Source: Prolixibacteraceae bacterium JC049 (GTDB lineage: Bacteria; Bacteroidota; Bacteroidia; Bacteroidales; Prolixibacteraceae). Taken from it: 64,000 nucleotides of DNA. Positions 1 through 9,536 of this stretch are shown here, piece by piece. Where the stretch lies: contig SACZ01000003.1 in assembly GCA_023369685.1 (NCBI GenBank), forward strand, positions 652,330 to 716,329, in the 5' to 3' direction. Made by a program: the position numbers and the translations under genes. Within the stretch, counting starts at the first letter, position 1. Each line of letters starts with the position of its first letter. The notes beneath the pieces are model-generated. The model ran no database searches and was not told where the DNA came from. It saw only the letters and a program-made list of their open reading frames with translations.

Positions 1-70
1 ATATTCGCTTTTGCAATAAGGAAACAGAAGTGTGAACAACTCAAGTTGTTGAATCGTAGATATTTCTGAA

Positions 71-1342
71 ATGATAAATTTGGGCAAGAAAATAGATAAA
101 GACGAGCTGTTACTTCAATTAGTAGCCAAGAAATTCGATCATGGCAATTATGACGCTTGGAGAAATAAGGATTTTGAGGATCTAAGTTTTGCAATTCATT
201 TGGAAACTAAGATACTAATAAGTCCTGCTACTCTTAAACGAATATTTGGCAAAGTTAAAACAAGTACAAGTTATTCACCGCAAGAGGCAACTATAAGTGC
301 ATTAAAAGAATATTCCAATTTCGAAGATTATAATTCAGAAGCTCCCAAGCGTTCGAAAATACCTCAATGGATTGGTTTGGGAATTGTGGTTGTCAGCTTT
401 ATGGTATGGTTGTTGGCTTCCATGTTTTCAAAAGAAAAGGAGCAGGAAATGGGTAGCTTGACCATTGACAAGCTGGAGGGGAATGGACCAACAACGGCAA
501 TTTTTGAATTGGTGAAGCCCGAATCAAAAGATACTGTATTTATGGATTACGGAGATGGATCGGACTGGCGACCTGTTACCAGTAGAACCAAACGATTATC
601 TCACTTTTATCCTTATCCTGGATATTTCGATGCATCGTTAAGAACCAGAAAACAGCGAGTAAGTCAGCAGGTAAAAGTGGTCGTGCCAACAAAAGGATGG
701 CAGGCTTTGGCTTATTATTTCGATAAAGAACTGGTGGAGAGATATTATCCGGTTCCTTTGAAGGAAAATATTAAAGATGGTGTTTTTCATGCCAGTAGAA
801 GCTACCTTTCATCATTGGGAATCGACTCTACTAAGATTGTGATCGTTCGATTGGATAACTTTAAACCAACGAAGAAGGATGGCGATAATTTCACTTTAAA
901 AGCGAGAGTGAAAAATGGATCTTTCTGGCCTGGAATTAGATGTTTTTCAATGTTTTTGAAAATTACCGGAACCGATGGCGTGATCATGGTGAAACTGGTT
1001 GGAGAAGGCTGCAGTCACCATAGTGAAATTAGTATTGGAGATACAAGGAAATGGGGAAGTAGTAGCGACCTAACTGCATTTGCAGTGGATTTGCATCAAT
1101 GGTCTGATGTTGAAATAAAGAATACCAACAAAGAGGTTGACGTAAAGCTTGCAGAGCAATCTATTTTTAAAGTGAGATACGAAAAATCCATCGGAGAAAT
1201 TCTTGGAACGACAATTCTTTTCCACGGTAGTGGTTCTGTGGACTATTGTTATTTGTCGGATAAAGATGGTGCAGATATCTATGTAGAAGAATTCGATAGA
1301 GAAAGAGATGCTACAACTGAATTTGTAAAGGCTTGTGACTAG
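71..1342 (+). CDS. Membrane-anchored protein with HTH-like N-terminal domain
   Basis: Product of 423 aa. Residues 1-90 form a compact charged domain with the segment SPATLKRIFGKV at about 51-62. This resembles an N-terminal domain common in Bacteroidota proteins in which a helical, DNA-binding-like module precedes a membrane anchor. A single hydrophobic helix follows at about 98-119, and the remaining 300 residues should lie outside the cytoplasm. That part begins with a segment (FMDYGDGSDWRPV) that resembles a PKD-type beta-sandwich. I do not recognise a catalytic motif. The gene is alone; the next gene is convergent and they share a terminator. A role as a signal-transducing membrane protein is inferred only from the domain order. 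Confidence 0.6.
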   Translation: MINLGKKIDKDELLLQLVAKKFDHGNYDAWRNKDFEDLSFAIHLETKILISPATLKRIFGKVKTSTSYSPQEATISALKEYSNFEDYNSEAPKRSKIPQWIGLGIVVVSFMVWLLASMFSKEKEQEMGSLTIDKLEGNGPTTAIFELVKPESKDTVFMDYGDGSDWRPVTSRTKRLSHFYPYPGYFDASLRTRKQRVSQQVKVVVPTKGWQALAYYFDKELVERYYPVPLKENIKDGVFHASRSYLSSLGIDSTKIVIVRLDNFKPTKKDGDNFTLKARVKNGSFWPGIRCFSMFLKITGTDGVIMVKLVGEGCSHHSEISIGDTRKWGSSSDLTAFAVDLHQWSDVEIKNTNKEVDVKLAEQSIFKVRYEKSIGEILGTTILFHGSGSVDYCYLSDKDGADIYVEEFDRERDATTEFVKACD

Positions 1343-1395
1343 GAAGTTAAAGAGTGGAAAAGTTAAAAAGTCGATACTTTAATTTAGAAATATAA

Positions 1396-1428
1396 AAAAG
1401 CGCGATAGCCCTGAGGCTGTCGCGCTTT
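1396..1428. terminator. Bidirectional intrinsic terminator
   Basis: A 15-bp stem (AAAAGCGCGATAGCC with GGCTGTCGCGCTTTT, one G-U pair) has a 4-nt loop and is flanked by A and T runs. It lies between two convergent genes. Confidence 0.9.
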
Positions 1429-1432
1429 TGCT

Positions 1433-3112
1433 TTATGCTAGTATCTGTTCTAAAATTCGTTGTGTAATTAAGTAAGTTGGTTTTACTCCGTCGTTTCCTA
1501 AACTTCCAGAAGCAAGTGTTGCTCCGGTTTCCAGCGGATTATCCGAGGCATAATAAGCATAACGTACCTTCACTTGAGGATTAATGTTTCTTCGGATTAA
1601 AGCCGAAGCCTGAATCGCTTTTTGGTAATGAGCTCCTTCCATTTCCAGTCCGACAGCGTCCCACGAAGTATTCACAAAGTGGATTAATACGTCTCTGTTT
1701 TGTAGGGAAGTTCCCAATACGGTAATCATTGCACCTTTATAAACTCCAATGTTCTGATTCTCGAAATCCTTGCATTTGAATTCGTTCTGGAATGGGTAGT
1801 TATCGCCTGTTCCTTCGAAAACGTGAGCCGTTGGAATCATAATATCTCCTTTGCCGCCTTTTAGAATTCCAGCTTTTCCCATTACAGAAACCGATTCTAC
1901 ATTCAATGGAAATCTTTCATCCCCTTTTTTCAGAGGTTTGAACAGTTCATCCATGCATTCGTAAGCCTGTTCTCCAAAAGCATAATCCATTACCATTATC
2001 AATGGTTTTTCCGCTAGCGTTTCTTCATTGAAATCGAGCCATGGTGCTTTCCCAATTTTTTCCAGCTTATCCAGTTCGAAAAACTGAACTCCGATATTGG
2101 TTCCCGAAATATCTTTCACTTCGTGCATTCCGTGTGCCAATGCAAACTCTTTAATCTGATCACGCAACTCCTTGTTTTCAGGTTTGCTGGTCTGAAGTGC
2201 TAACTGTTCCAGGTTCGGCTCCTTAATTCCAGCTTGATAACCGTAAAGCGCATTCATGAAGCTATGTAGGTTGGCACTTACAATGTGTAGAGGACGATGG
2301 CCCCAATTTTTTACATCGATAAATTCTTTAATGCGGTGTGCCCACATTTCACCATAAACGTGGTGCCCAATTATTTCACGCAATTTTGCCGAGAAGGTTA
2401 TCTCACGGTACTCCTGATCCTGGTACTCATTCATGGTGAGTTGTCCCATCCAGTATATAATTTCGAAAAGACTTGGCTCTCCTTTGCGCTGACTAAAGCG
2501 TTCAACGGCATCTTTGGTTTCTGCAAAAGTTCGACCTAAAATATTGCTTAGATAGGTAATCCCTACACGTAAATCGGCTTCATCTTCGGCATGAATTAAT
2601 TTCTCTAATTTCTTCCAGTCGCTTCCAATATTGCCTTTTGGGTCGAGCCCGTTTTGCATTATCTTCTGTGCTTCGTTGAAAAGAAAGGTAAGGTGAGTTA
2701 GAATATCGTAAATGTCACTTCGACCACGTGTTACTTCGATGTACATCGATTCATTATCGATTCGATAACAGCTACGACGGCGTTTTAAAGGAACAACCAC
2801 TTCGTAACCAGATTCCTCAAATCCTTCTCTGGCTATTAATCGAATATGGCGACAACGTTCAATACCTCTGGGTAGGCGATCGAGTACATAAAGTAAACCA
2901 TCAATCTCAACTCGTCCCGGATCGGACATGGTTCCATATATTTCAGGATTTAGAGTAAGAAGGGTTTTCATTAATCCCTGTCCTGAAACACCAAAAGGCT
3001 TATAGTTTCCACGAATAAACAAATGGCGCATTGTGATATACAACTTCTCAATGGCTCCTCTGGATTCTCTTGCTCGTCGCTTCTGCTCGATTGAATTGGT
3101 CATTCTTTTCAT
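1433..3112 (-). CDS. Conserved Bacteroidota protein with nucleoside-phosphorylase-like C-terminus
   Basis: Product of 559 aa, soluble, without signal peptide or membrane segment. The N-terminal 350 residues are rich in Arg and Lys and match no family I can name with certainty; the whole resembles a family of uncharacterised Bacteroidota proteins (DUF6909-like). The C-terminal 190 residues look like the nucleoside phosphorylase/AMP nucleosidase fold: a Gly-rich segment (GKAGILKGGKGDIMIP), then a strand-loop with GLEMEGAHY at about 488-496. The latter corresponds to the Met-Glu motif that binds ribose in that superfamily. This suggests a nucleoside- or nucleotide-binding role, which is an inference. 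ATG at 3112 is used; a second ATG three codons on is equally possible. Monocistronic. Confidence 0.65.
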   Translation of the reverse strand: MKRMTNSIEQKRRARESRGAIEKLYITMRHLFIRGNYKPFGVSGQGLMKTLLTLNPEIYGTMSDPGRVEIDGLLYVLDRLPRGIERCRHIRLIAREGFEESGYEVVVPLKRRRSCYRIDNESMYIEVTRGRSDIYDILTHLTFLFNEAQKIMQNGLDPKGNIGSDWKKLEKLIHAEDEADLRVGITYLSNILGRTFAETKDAVERFSQRKGEPSLFEIIYWMGQLTMNEYQDQEYREITFSAKLREIIGHHVYGEMWAHRIKEFIDVKNWGHRPLHIVSANLHSFMNALYGYQAGIKEPNLEQLALQTSKPENKELRDQIKEFALAHGMHEVKDISGTNIGVQFFELDKLEKIGKAPWLDFNEETLAEKPLIMVMDYAFGEQAYECMDELFKPLKKGDERFPLNVESVSVMGKAGILKGGKGDIMIPTAHVFEGTGDNYPFQNEFKCKDFENQNIGVYKGAMITVLGTSLQNRDVLIHFVNTSWDAVGLEMEGAHYQKAIQASALIRRNINPQVKVRYAYYASDNPLETGATLASGSLGNDGVKPTYLITQRILEQILA

Positions 3113-3374
3113 ATTTATGGGTTCAGCAGATGGTGTCGCTTTTTCAAAAACAACATTTTACTTAGATTGAAAATAGACATGAAGTCCGTCAATGCCACCA
3201 ACTGAAACAGTTATTTATTAGAACATTGTACGGAATAAGAATGGAAAATGATCCATATTCAGTGTAGAATTCCGTATGCAAATGTAGAAATATTTGCGTG
3301 AACTAATAATGACAACTGTTATATGAGCCTTTTTTTCTTATAACTGCCTTATTTGTTATGATATATGTATAGTA

Positions 3375-4661
3375 TTATTCTGTTAGAAGTTTAATGGTGG
3401 CTTCAATGGCTTTCTGGCATACTGGGCAAAAACCTTCTGGTTCATTTGATTTCATTCTACAATCCTGAACCGGGCTATAAATACCTTTAGCCGAGTAGCC
3501 TCCTCCTTCGAAAACGCCAACTTGGTCAACATATTTTCCGTTTCTGGGAGTTGGAATAGGAGTAGTAGCATCAATCATATTTTTCCATTTCGATTCAAAA
3601 TTGACTAAAGTAGTAATATTGGGCTCCCATGGTTCTACCTTTAGATTGTAGAAATCGTTGTAAGAAGTAGATGAAGTATAGTATTCATCGGCAAGTCCCA
3701 CGAAACCATGTCCAAATTCATGAACAAATACCTTTTCGGATAAAGCGTGATCGGCCGAAGTAAGGTTTAAGTAATTGTAGAAACCACCTCCACCATACGT
3801 AGCAGAATTAACCAAAACATACACCTGGTCGTAAGGTACTACTGCTGCAACGTCGGCAACTGCTTTCATGTCCGATGTGGTTAAATATCGGGGCGAATCG
3901 AAAGTGTAGAACGATGAGTTTAGAATAGTGTTTTTATAAATATGCTTGCCCGGAACATCTGTACCTGATTCCTCCGACTCACATAAAATAGCATATACAT
4001 TAAATCGATTTTTAAATCGATCGAATGGAGGAATGGTAAACATATAATCGATCATTCGTTGGGCATCGGCCTTGAACTCGTCCATCTCTTCGGCAGTGTA
4101 TCCTTCGGCAAGGATTGCTAAATCAATTTTGCTGTGATGTTCTCCATTTTTCAGCAACTCAACTACTTTGTATGGTTTGGGCTTTTCATTTATAATGAAA
4201 TAGCTCTTCGGATCGATGTTTTGCTCTAAAACAGTTTGGAATTTTCCTTCCCAATTTCGCTCTTCAATTTTTACTGTTACCTTGGCTTTAGGGTAAGGCA
4301 CCTGGATAGTATGATAATATATCTTACTCATCTCTTTAGCTTCGTTAGTCGTTTGCCACTCTTTAAACAGAGGATTGAATCCTTTAGAGAAGATCAGTTG
4401 TTTGCTTTTAGCATCGAATAATTGAACGCGATAAGTTCCATAGTCGGGGAAAATAGTGTGATGAACAGAACCTCCCCAATACTTTTCTTCCTTCAGTTGA
4501 GCAATTGATGCTTGTGTGGTATCATGAGTTCCTCTTAGATGGAAGTCGATACGCAATGTTTTATCTTTAAAAAAGGTATTGAAATCTTGTGCATTAACAT
4601 TCTGCCCGAATTGGAGTAATGCACTAACTAAAAGTATGGAAAATATAGCTGTCCGTTTCAT
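3375..4661 (-). CDS. Secreted M64 family metallopeptidase
   Basis: Product of 428 aa with a signal peptide (residues 1-24, ending in NVNA). The central motif HEFGHGFVGLADEY at 314-327 is the zinc site of peptidase family M64, typified by the IgA peptidase of Clostridium ramosum: His314 and His318 bind zinc and Glu315 is the catalytic base, with the DEY that follows in this family. The N-terminal 150 residues match the beta-rich M64 N-terminal domain. The C-terminus has the Cys-rich stretch CRMKSNEPEGFCPVC often seen in M64 enzymes. The protein is probably exported or surface-located and digests host or environmental proteins; the substrate is unknown. Stand-alone gene. Confidence 0.88.
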   Translation of the reverse strand: MKRTAIFSILLVSALLQFGQNVNAQDFNTFFKDKTLRIDFHLRGTHDTTQASIAQLKEEKYWGGSVHHTIFPDYGTYRVQLFDAKSKQLIFSKGFNPLFKEWQTTNEAKEMSKIYYHTIQVPYPKAKVTVKIEERNWEGKFQTVLEQNIDPKSYFIINEKPKPYKVVELLKNGEHHSKIDLAILAEGYTAEEMDEFKADAQRMIDYMFTIPPFDRFKNRFNVYAILCESEESGTDVPGKHIYKNTILNSSFYTFDSPRYLTTSDMKAVADVAAVVPYDQVYVLVNSATYGGGGFYNYLNLTSADHALSEKVFVHEFGHGFVGLADEYYTSSTSYNDFYNLKVEPWEPNITTLVNFESKWKNMIDATTPIPTPRNGKYVDQVGVFEGGGYSAKGIYSPVQDCRMKSNEPEGFCPVCQKAIEATIKLLTE

Positions 4662-4903
4662 CTGGTCTATTATTTATAATATGGTATCCTAAAAATCGAT
4701 AATCCTGAAATTACATTTACTGATATTGAGTTGTATGATCACTCTTACCACACATTCCCTCAAACTCATTTTTTTGTGTATTTCATTGTTTTCGAATTTT
4801 ACAGTATTTCTACCGTACTAAAATAGTTATTATCCTACTAATTTCGATTTAATCGAATATGATTTGATATCTTGCAAAGTGAAATAGCAAATAGAATACA
4901 ATT

Positions 4904-6226
4904 ATGAGAAGTATTTACTTATATCTTTTGGAAGCAATCCGTGAAGTAGAAGGATTGCAGTTTTTTGCCAAACTTTTTGCTACTTTGGCAACCCTGATTA
5001 TAATTGCAGTTGTAGCTGGTGGCGCATTTTATATTACCCGACGCGTTTTACTAACAGTTGCAGGAAAACTGGCTAAGAAAACAAAAACGGAGTGGGATGA
5101 TCTGCTACTAAAGAATAGAGTATTCAGAGCGGTAGCACATCTTGTGCCTGCTTTTATCCTTTACCATACCTATCATTTTGCGTCTTATGAAGGATTTGGT
5201 GCAGAAACAACAGCCGCCGCCATTAAAATTCCCGAAGAGGTGTTGAAAGACTACTATTTGTGGTTGCCTCCTTTACTGCATAAAATAAGTAAACTCTATT
5301 TTATATTGATCTTTCTGACCATTTCCAATAGAGTATTAAATACAGCACACGATATTTATAATTCCTTGCCAGTATCTTTTCATCGTTCCATAAAAGGATA
5401 TGTGCAGTTGGTTAAAATATTGTTCTATTTTCTTGGATCGATTTTAATTATCTCTATTATCATCAATCGAGATCCATCCTATCTGCTTGCCGGTTTAGGA
5501 ACAATGGCTGCTGTATTACTTTTGGTATTTAAAGATACCATTTTAGGGTTTGTCGCTTCCATTCAGCTTTCGGCTAATAAAATGGTAAATATTGGCGATT
5601 GGATTTCAATGCCTAGCCATAATGCCGATGGAACAGTTACCGATATCACTTTAAATACAGTGAAAGTACAGAACTGGGATAAAACCATTACTACTATTCC
5701 AACCTATGCGCTGGTTTCCGAATCGTTTAGCAACTGGAAAGGAATGGAAGAGTCGGGAGGTAGACGTATTAAACGCTCATTGAATATCGATATGAAAAGT
5801 GTAAGGTTCTGCGATGATGCTATGCTTAAGCGTTTCGAAAAATATACTTTGATTAGAGACTATGTGATTGAAAAGGAGAAAGAGTTGGAAGATCGTAAGC
5901 AACAGTCGAGCTTGGATTCTGGCGATGTTTTGTCATCTACTCGTCAAACTAACTTGGGGATCTTCAGAAGATATTTGGAATTGTATCTGGAAGCCCATCC
6001 TATGATACATAATGATATGACTTTCTTAGTTCGTCATTTGCAACCAACAGAGCGAGGTTTACCCGTTGAAATTTACGTGTTTAGTAAAGATCAACAGTGG
6101 GCTAATTACGAAGCTATTCAAGCTGATATTTTCGATCACATATTGGCAGTGCTTCCAGAGTTCGAATTACGCGTTTTCCAGTACCCATCGGGCTACGACT
6201 TCACTAAAATACTGAATGGGAACTAG
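4904..6226 (+). CDS. YbdG-like mechanosensitive ion channel (MscS family)
   Basis: Product of 440 aa. Hydrophobic helices lie at about 24-47, 75-92, 130-142, 168-188 and 193-215. The last is the pore-lining TM3 of the MscS fold. The cytoplasmic beta domain follows, with GDWISMPSHNADGTVTDI (231-248) and VKVQNWDKTITTIP (253-266). These motifs are typical of the YbdG (MscM) branch of MscS channels, including the extended C-terminal half that continues to the end. The protein acts in the inner membrane, opening under hypo-osmotic stress in the family's known members. Single gene with a long AT-rich upstream region; I see no downstream terminator before the next gene. Confidence 0.9.
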   Translation: MRSIYLYLLEAIREVEGLQFFAKLFATLATLIIIAVVAGGAFYITRRVLLTVAGKLAKKTKTEWDDLLLKNRVFRAVAHLVPAFILYHTYHFASYEGFGAETTAAAIKIPEEVLKDYYLWLPPLLHKISKLYFILIFLTISNRVLNTAHDIYNSLPVSFHRSIKGYVQLVKILFYFLGSILIISIIINRDPSYLLAGLGTMAAVLLLVFKDTILGFVASIQLSANKMVNIGDWISMPSHNADGTVTDITLNTVKVQNWDKTITTIPTYALVSESFSNWKGMEESGGRRIKRSLNIDMKSVRFCDDAMLKRFEKYTLIRDYVIEKEKELEDRKQQSSLDSGDVLSSTRQTNLGIFRRYLELYLEAHPMIHNDMTFLVRHLQPTERGLPVEIYVFSKDQQWANYEAIQADIFDHILAVLPEFELRVFQYPSGYDFTKILNGN

Positions 6227-6459
6227 TCTTTTTTTATTGGTAACATATTGATAATGATATAAGAAAAGTGCCTGATTCAAAAATTAAAAAAATGATAATT
6301 TATTTCGTTAAATTGAATTATATTTGGCGCTACGAATAATAACCAATAAGCGGAAAATAGAGAATATAATTATACATTTTTCAACTCTTTTAGTTATTGT
6401 TTGTTATTTTTTTGTAGTTTTAGCTTACAATTTTTAAAAGCAATTTAAAAACCTCAAAT

Positions 6460-6942
6460 ATGAGTGAAGATTATCTAGTTGATAAGAATGTACAGTTGGA
6501 TGAGTTGGATGAGAAGATTTTAAAACTCATTACCAAGAATGCTCGTATTCCTTTTTTGGAAGTAGCCAGAGCATGTGGCGTATCGGGGGCAGCTATTCAT
6601 CAGCGCGTTCAACGCTTATTAAACATGGGTGTAATTGTTGGTTCAGAATTTATTGTTAATGCATCGAAATTAGGATATAATACCTGTGCATACATGGGAA
6701 TTTATCTTGACAAGCAAAGTAATGACAAATCGGTAGTCGACGAAATTGAAAAAATCCCTGAGGTTGTTGAATGCCACCACACTACAGGTCAGTATGCTAT
6801 CTTTGTAAAGTTGCAAGCTAAGACCAACAAACACTTGAAGAAGGTGATCGATACTGATATTCAGAATATCGATGGTATTGCTCGTACCGAAACCTTTATT
6901 TCATTGGAACAGGTGTTTAAACGCCAAGTACCTATAAAGTAA
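6460..6942 (+). CDS. Lrp/AsnC family transcriptional regulator
   Basis: Product of 160 aa. A winged helix-turn-helix spans about residues 14-65 (LDEKILKLITKNARIPFLEV, then GVSGAAIHQRVQRL for the recognition helix), followed by a RAM/AsnC ligand-binding domain with the VVECHHTTGQYAIFVKL strand at about 105-121. Length is typical. Members respond to amino acids or other small molecules as octamers; the ligand here cannot be read from the sequence. The gene is alone and followed by a clear terminator, so it probably acts on distant targets and on itself. The PEVVECHHTTGQYAIFVKL spacing is as in other Bacteroidota members. Confidence 0.93.
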   Translation: MSEDYLVDKNVQLDELDEKILKLITKNARIPFLEVARACGVSGAAIHQRVQRLLNMGVIVGSEFIVNASKLGYNTCAYMGIYLDKQSNDKSVVDEIEKIPEVVECHHTTGQYAIFVKLQAKTNKHLKKVIDTDIQNIDGIARTETFISLEQVFKRQVPIK

Positions 6943-6965
6943 TCGAATCAAACTTTCAATAAACA

Positions 6966-6994
6966 AAAGCTCTGTATTGCACAGGGCTTTTTTT
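6966..6994 (+). terminator. Intrinsic terminator after the Lrp-type gene
   Basis: Stem AAAGCTCTGT with ACAGGGCTTT around a 5-nt loop (one G-U pair), followed by a run of seven T. Confidence 0.9.
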
Positions 6995-7135
6995 GTGGCT
7001 AGACTTTTGTTGATATCGAGTTGCAAAATATACCCATTTCGCTTAAAATGGAAAGATAAGTCATGTTGCTACCCTTTTGAAAACTGGGTAATTAAGGTTA
7101 GATTTGAGTGTTAAACCGAATAACCACTCACCATT

Positions 7136-8500
7136 ATGAACACTAAAATGTTTGGCTGGCTAGCCTTGATGTTATTAAGTGTATCTTGTTCTGTGAAGAC
7201 AGATCAGAAAACACAAACAAATTCGAAAAAGCAACCCAATATTATTGTCATTTTTACCGATGATATGGGGTATGGCGATTTAAGCTGTTACGGACATCCT
7301 AATATTAAAACTCCCAACATTGACCAAATGGCTGAAGAAGGAATTCGATTCACTTCTTTTTATGCTGCTTCGTCAGTTTGTACTCCGTCAAGAGCTGCAT
7401 TGTTAACAGGTCGTCATCCTATTCGTCATGCCTGGTATAATTTTGGACCAGAATCAAAAAATGGTTTACCATTGAAAGAGGTGACCATTGCCAATTTGTT
7501 GAAAGATAAAGGATATGAAACAATGGCCATTGGAAAGTGGCATTTGGGCCATCGTTCCGAATATCTGCCTACAGCTCGAGGATTCGATCATTTCTATGGT
7601 TTGCCATATAGTAACGATATGATTTTGCCTTGGTGTCCATGGCTTACTGAAAAAGATCGATTGTTTCTTTATGAGGATGATCAACCCACTAAAGAAATCG
7701 GGTTTAATCAGGAAAACCTAACCGTTGACTATACACGTAAAGCCACCGAGTTTATCCGCTTGCATAAAGATCAGCCCTTCTTTCTTTACTTAGCACATAG
7801 TATGCCTCATCTGCCCATTAGTACTTCAAAAGAATTTATTGGGAAATCGAAAGGTGGACTATATGGCGATGTGATTGAAACCATCGACTGGAGTGTTGGT
7901 GAAGTACAAAAAGCCATTAAAGAAGCAGGATTGGATGAGAATACCATTGTAATATTTACCAGTGATAACGGACCATGGCAGGATTTGCCAGAGAGAATGC
8001 TACAGCGTGGCGTTAAGCCATGGCATGCTGGTTCAGCAGGCATGTTACGCGGATCGAAGATGACCACTTACGAGGGGGGATTTAGAGTGCCGGCCATTGT
8101 ACGCTGGCCTAAAACAGCAATAGCTGGTAAAGTGAACAATAGTATGATTACTACTATGGATATGTTTGCAACAATAGCAGAAGTTGCAGGTGTAACATTA
8201 CCTGCCGATAGAAAGTATGATGGCGCAAGTGTTTTGCCTAATTTGAAAAGCGGAAACTTTAAAGGTGGTAAACCATTATTTTACTGTCAGGGAGATAAAT
8301 TGCAGGCTATCCGTAAAGGAGAATGGAAGCTAAGATGTACTGAAAAAGATGGCATTCAGCTATTCAATATGAAAAGCGATCCTTCGGAAAAGTATAACAT
8401 GGCTAAAGAAAAAGAAGAAATAGTAAAACAACTTTATACCGAAATGAAGCAATTTGCCAGTGAAACTGTGGCAAAGTTAGAAGACGTTGATGGGGTGTAA
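7136..8500 (+). CDS. Sulfatase lipoprotein (S1 type, Cys-type active site)
   Basis: Product of 454 aa with a lipoprotein signal peptide; the lipobox ends at Cys18 (LLSVSC). The alkaline-phosphatase-fold sulfatase domain starts at about 34 with the metal-binding pair Asp42-Asp43 (FTDDMGYGDLSCYG). The CTPSR motif at 82-86 is the site where Cys is changed to formylglycine in Cys-type sulfatases. GKWHLG at about 138-143 holds further active-site residues, and FTSDNGPW is the second metal-binding strand. It should remove sulfate esters from glycans in the periplasm or at the cell surface; the exact substrate is not readable. No anaerobic maturase (anSME) gene is nearby. Single gene. Confidence 0.93.
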   Translation: MNTKMFGWLALMLLSVSCSVKTDQKTQTNSKKQPNIIVIFTDDMGYGDLSCYGHPNIKTPNIDQMAEEGIRFTSFYAASSVCTPSRAALLTGRHPIRHAWYNFGPESKNGLPLKEVTIANLLKDKGYETMAIGKWHLGHRSEYLPTARGFDHFYGLPYSNDMILPWCPWLTEKDRLFLYEDDQPTKEIGFNQENLTVDYTRKATEFIRLHKDQPFFLYLAHSMPHLPISTSKEFIGKSKGGLYGDVIETIDWSVGEVQKAIKEAGLDENTIVIFTSDNGPWQDLPERMLQRGVKPWHAGSAGMLRGSKMTTYEGGFRVPAIVRWPKTAIAGKVNNSMITTMDMFATIAEVAGVTLPADRKYDGASVLPNLKSGNFKGGKPLFYCQGDKLQAIRKGEWKLRCTEKDGIQLFNMKSDPSEKYNMAKEKEEIVKQLYTEMKQFASETVAKLEDVDGV

Positions 8501-8603
8501 AGCTGTTACAGATCCTTCTTTATTGATAGTATTGGGGGGGCGTAGCAATTGTTTGAACTCTAGTAGAAGAAAGCGAGTGAATGAAGCTCAATCTATAGAA
8601 ACG

Positions 8604-8797
8604 AGAGGCTGTCCCAAAAGTAAATTCATTTAAAATCGAACTTTCAGTTTATAACCTGCTTTCGTTTTTACCCCTCCAAACCTCCCCTAAAGAGGAGGCT
8701 TAAGTTCCCTTTAGGGGATTTAAGGGTGATAAACCAAGTGGTGACTTATAATCTGTTAGTTCAATAAATTATAAATAAGCTTTTTGGACAGCCTCTT
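8604..8797. mobile_element. MITE-like element bounded by 17-bp inverted repeats
   Basis: The ends AGAGGCTGTCCCAAAAG (8604-8620) and CTTTTTGGACAGCCTCT (8781-8797) are inverted repeats matching at 16 of 17 positions. Such GGCTGTCCCAAAAG ends are typical of several IS families (IS1182/IS5 groups). The 160 bp between them holds no gene but has nested palindromes: CCTCC/GGAGG around CTAAAGA, and CCCCTAAAG at 8684 inverted to CTTTAGGGG at 8709. I see no clear target-site duplication. It may be a non-autonomous element or a remnant. It fills most of the gap between the sulfatase and GPP34 genes. Confidence 0.6.
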
Positions 8798-8804
8798 AAT
8801 TATT

Positions 8805-9479
8805 TTAGGATGTCACCACTACGGTGGTTGCAGCTATACTTGCTGTTAGAGCAACCATTGCTGCCTGCATGGCTTCTATCTCTTTTTGAAGCATATCACC
8901 CATGTTTATGTCGGAATGAAGTTGTTTTACTCTGCGAACAAACTCTTTACGCTTTAAAGTTGGAAAAATAGCTCGTTCCAAATGACACATCTGAATCAAT
9001 TGCAATAACATCATCTGATTAGCCGTTGGTTTGTGGTACGAATGTACTATATCGTAAAGTTGTTTGCGAAACTCTCGCTCGGGTTGATGGTTAATCATTG
9101 GATAGCGCCTGACTGTAAAGAGCCATAGTACCTTTTTCTTTTTAATGGTTAATATTTTTAACGCAACCAGCTTGCTAATAACCTTCCCTTCGATTTTGTG
9201 TGCTTGACGTGAGATAACACTTACCCAATGTTGCAGTGTTTTAGGTTTTTGTGTTTGAAGAATCTGTATGAAATAAGGATCGATAATACTATCATCCATT
9301 AAGGTTCTATCGGTAACAACCACTTTTTTGCCCAGAACGGAGATTCTCTTGTTTAGGGTTAATTCTAATATTATTGCGGCAGCAAGACCATATTGTAAAT
9401 GTCCTGAAGGAGTTAATTTCGATCCACTGTAGTCGTCGAGTGCTAGTAATTCTAGTTGGTCAAGTAAGTTTAGTTTCAT
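8805..9479 (-). CDS. GPP34 (GOLPH3/Vps74-like) family protein
   Basis: Product of 224 aa, all-helical, soluble. It begins with LLDQLELLALDDYSG, the typical start of GPP34 domains, followed by a GLAAAIILELTL helix, VVTDRTLMDD, and a C-terminal helical half with basic residues. In eukaryotes GOLPH3/Vps74 binds phosphatidylinositol-4-phosphate and Golgi glycosyltransferases; bacterial members are of unknown function. The gene stands alone, between the inverted-repeat element and a terminator of the upstream GH92 gene, so genomic context adds nothing. Family assignment is good; function is open. Confidence 0.82.
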   Translation of the reverse strand: MKLNLLDQLELLALDDYSGSKLTPSGHLQYGLAAAIILELTLNKRISVLGKKVVVTDRTLMDDSIIDPYFIQILQTQKPKTLQHWVSVISRQAHKIEGKVISKLVALKILTIKKKKVLWLFTVRRYPMINHQPEREFRKQLYDIVHSYHKPTANQMMLLQLIQMCHLERAIFPTLKRKEFVRRVKQLHSDINMGDMLQKEIEAMQAAMVALTASIAATTVVVTS

Positions 9480-9536
9480 AGTGATACGGTTTTGTGCTAT
9501 TGGTCTGTTCTAAACATTTTACATTACATAATAAGC

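Noticed and set aside
7033-7051. Palindrome CCATTT-AAATGG upstream of the sulfatase
   Set aside because: AT-rich, short, and no recognised partner or second copy nearby; not enough to call an operator.
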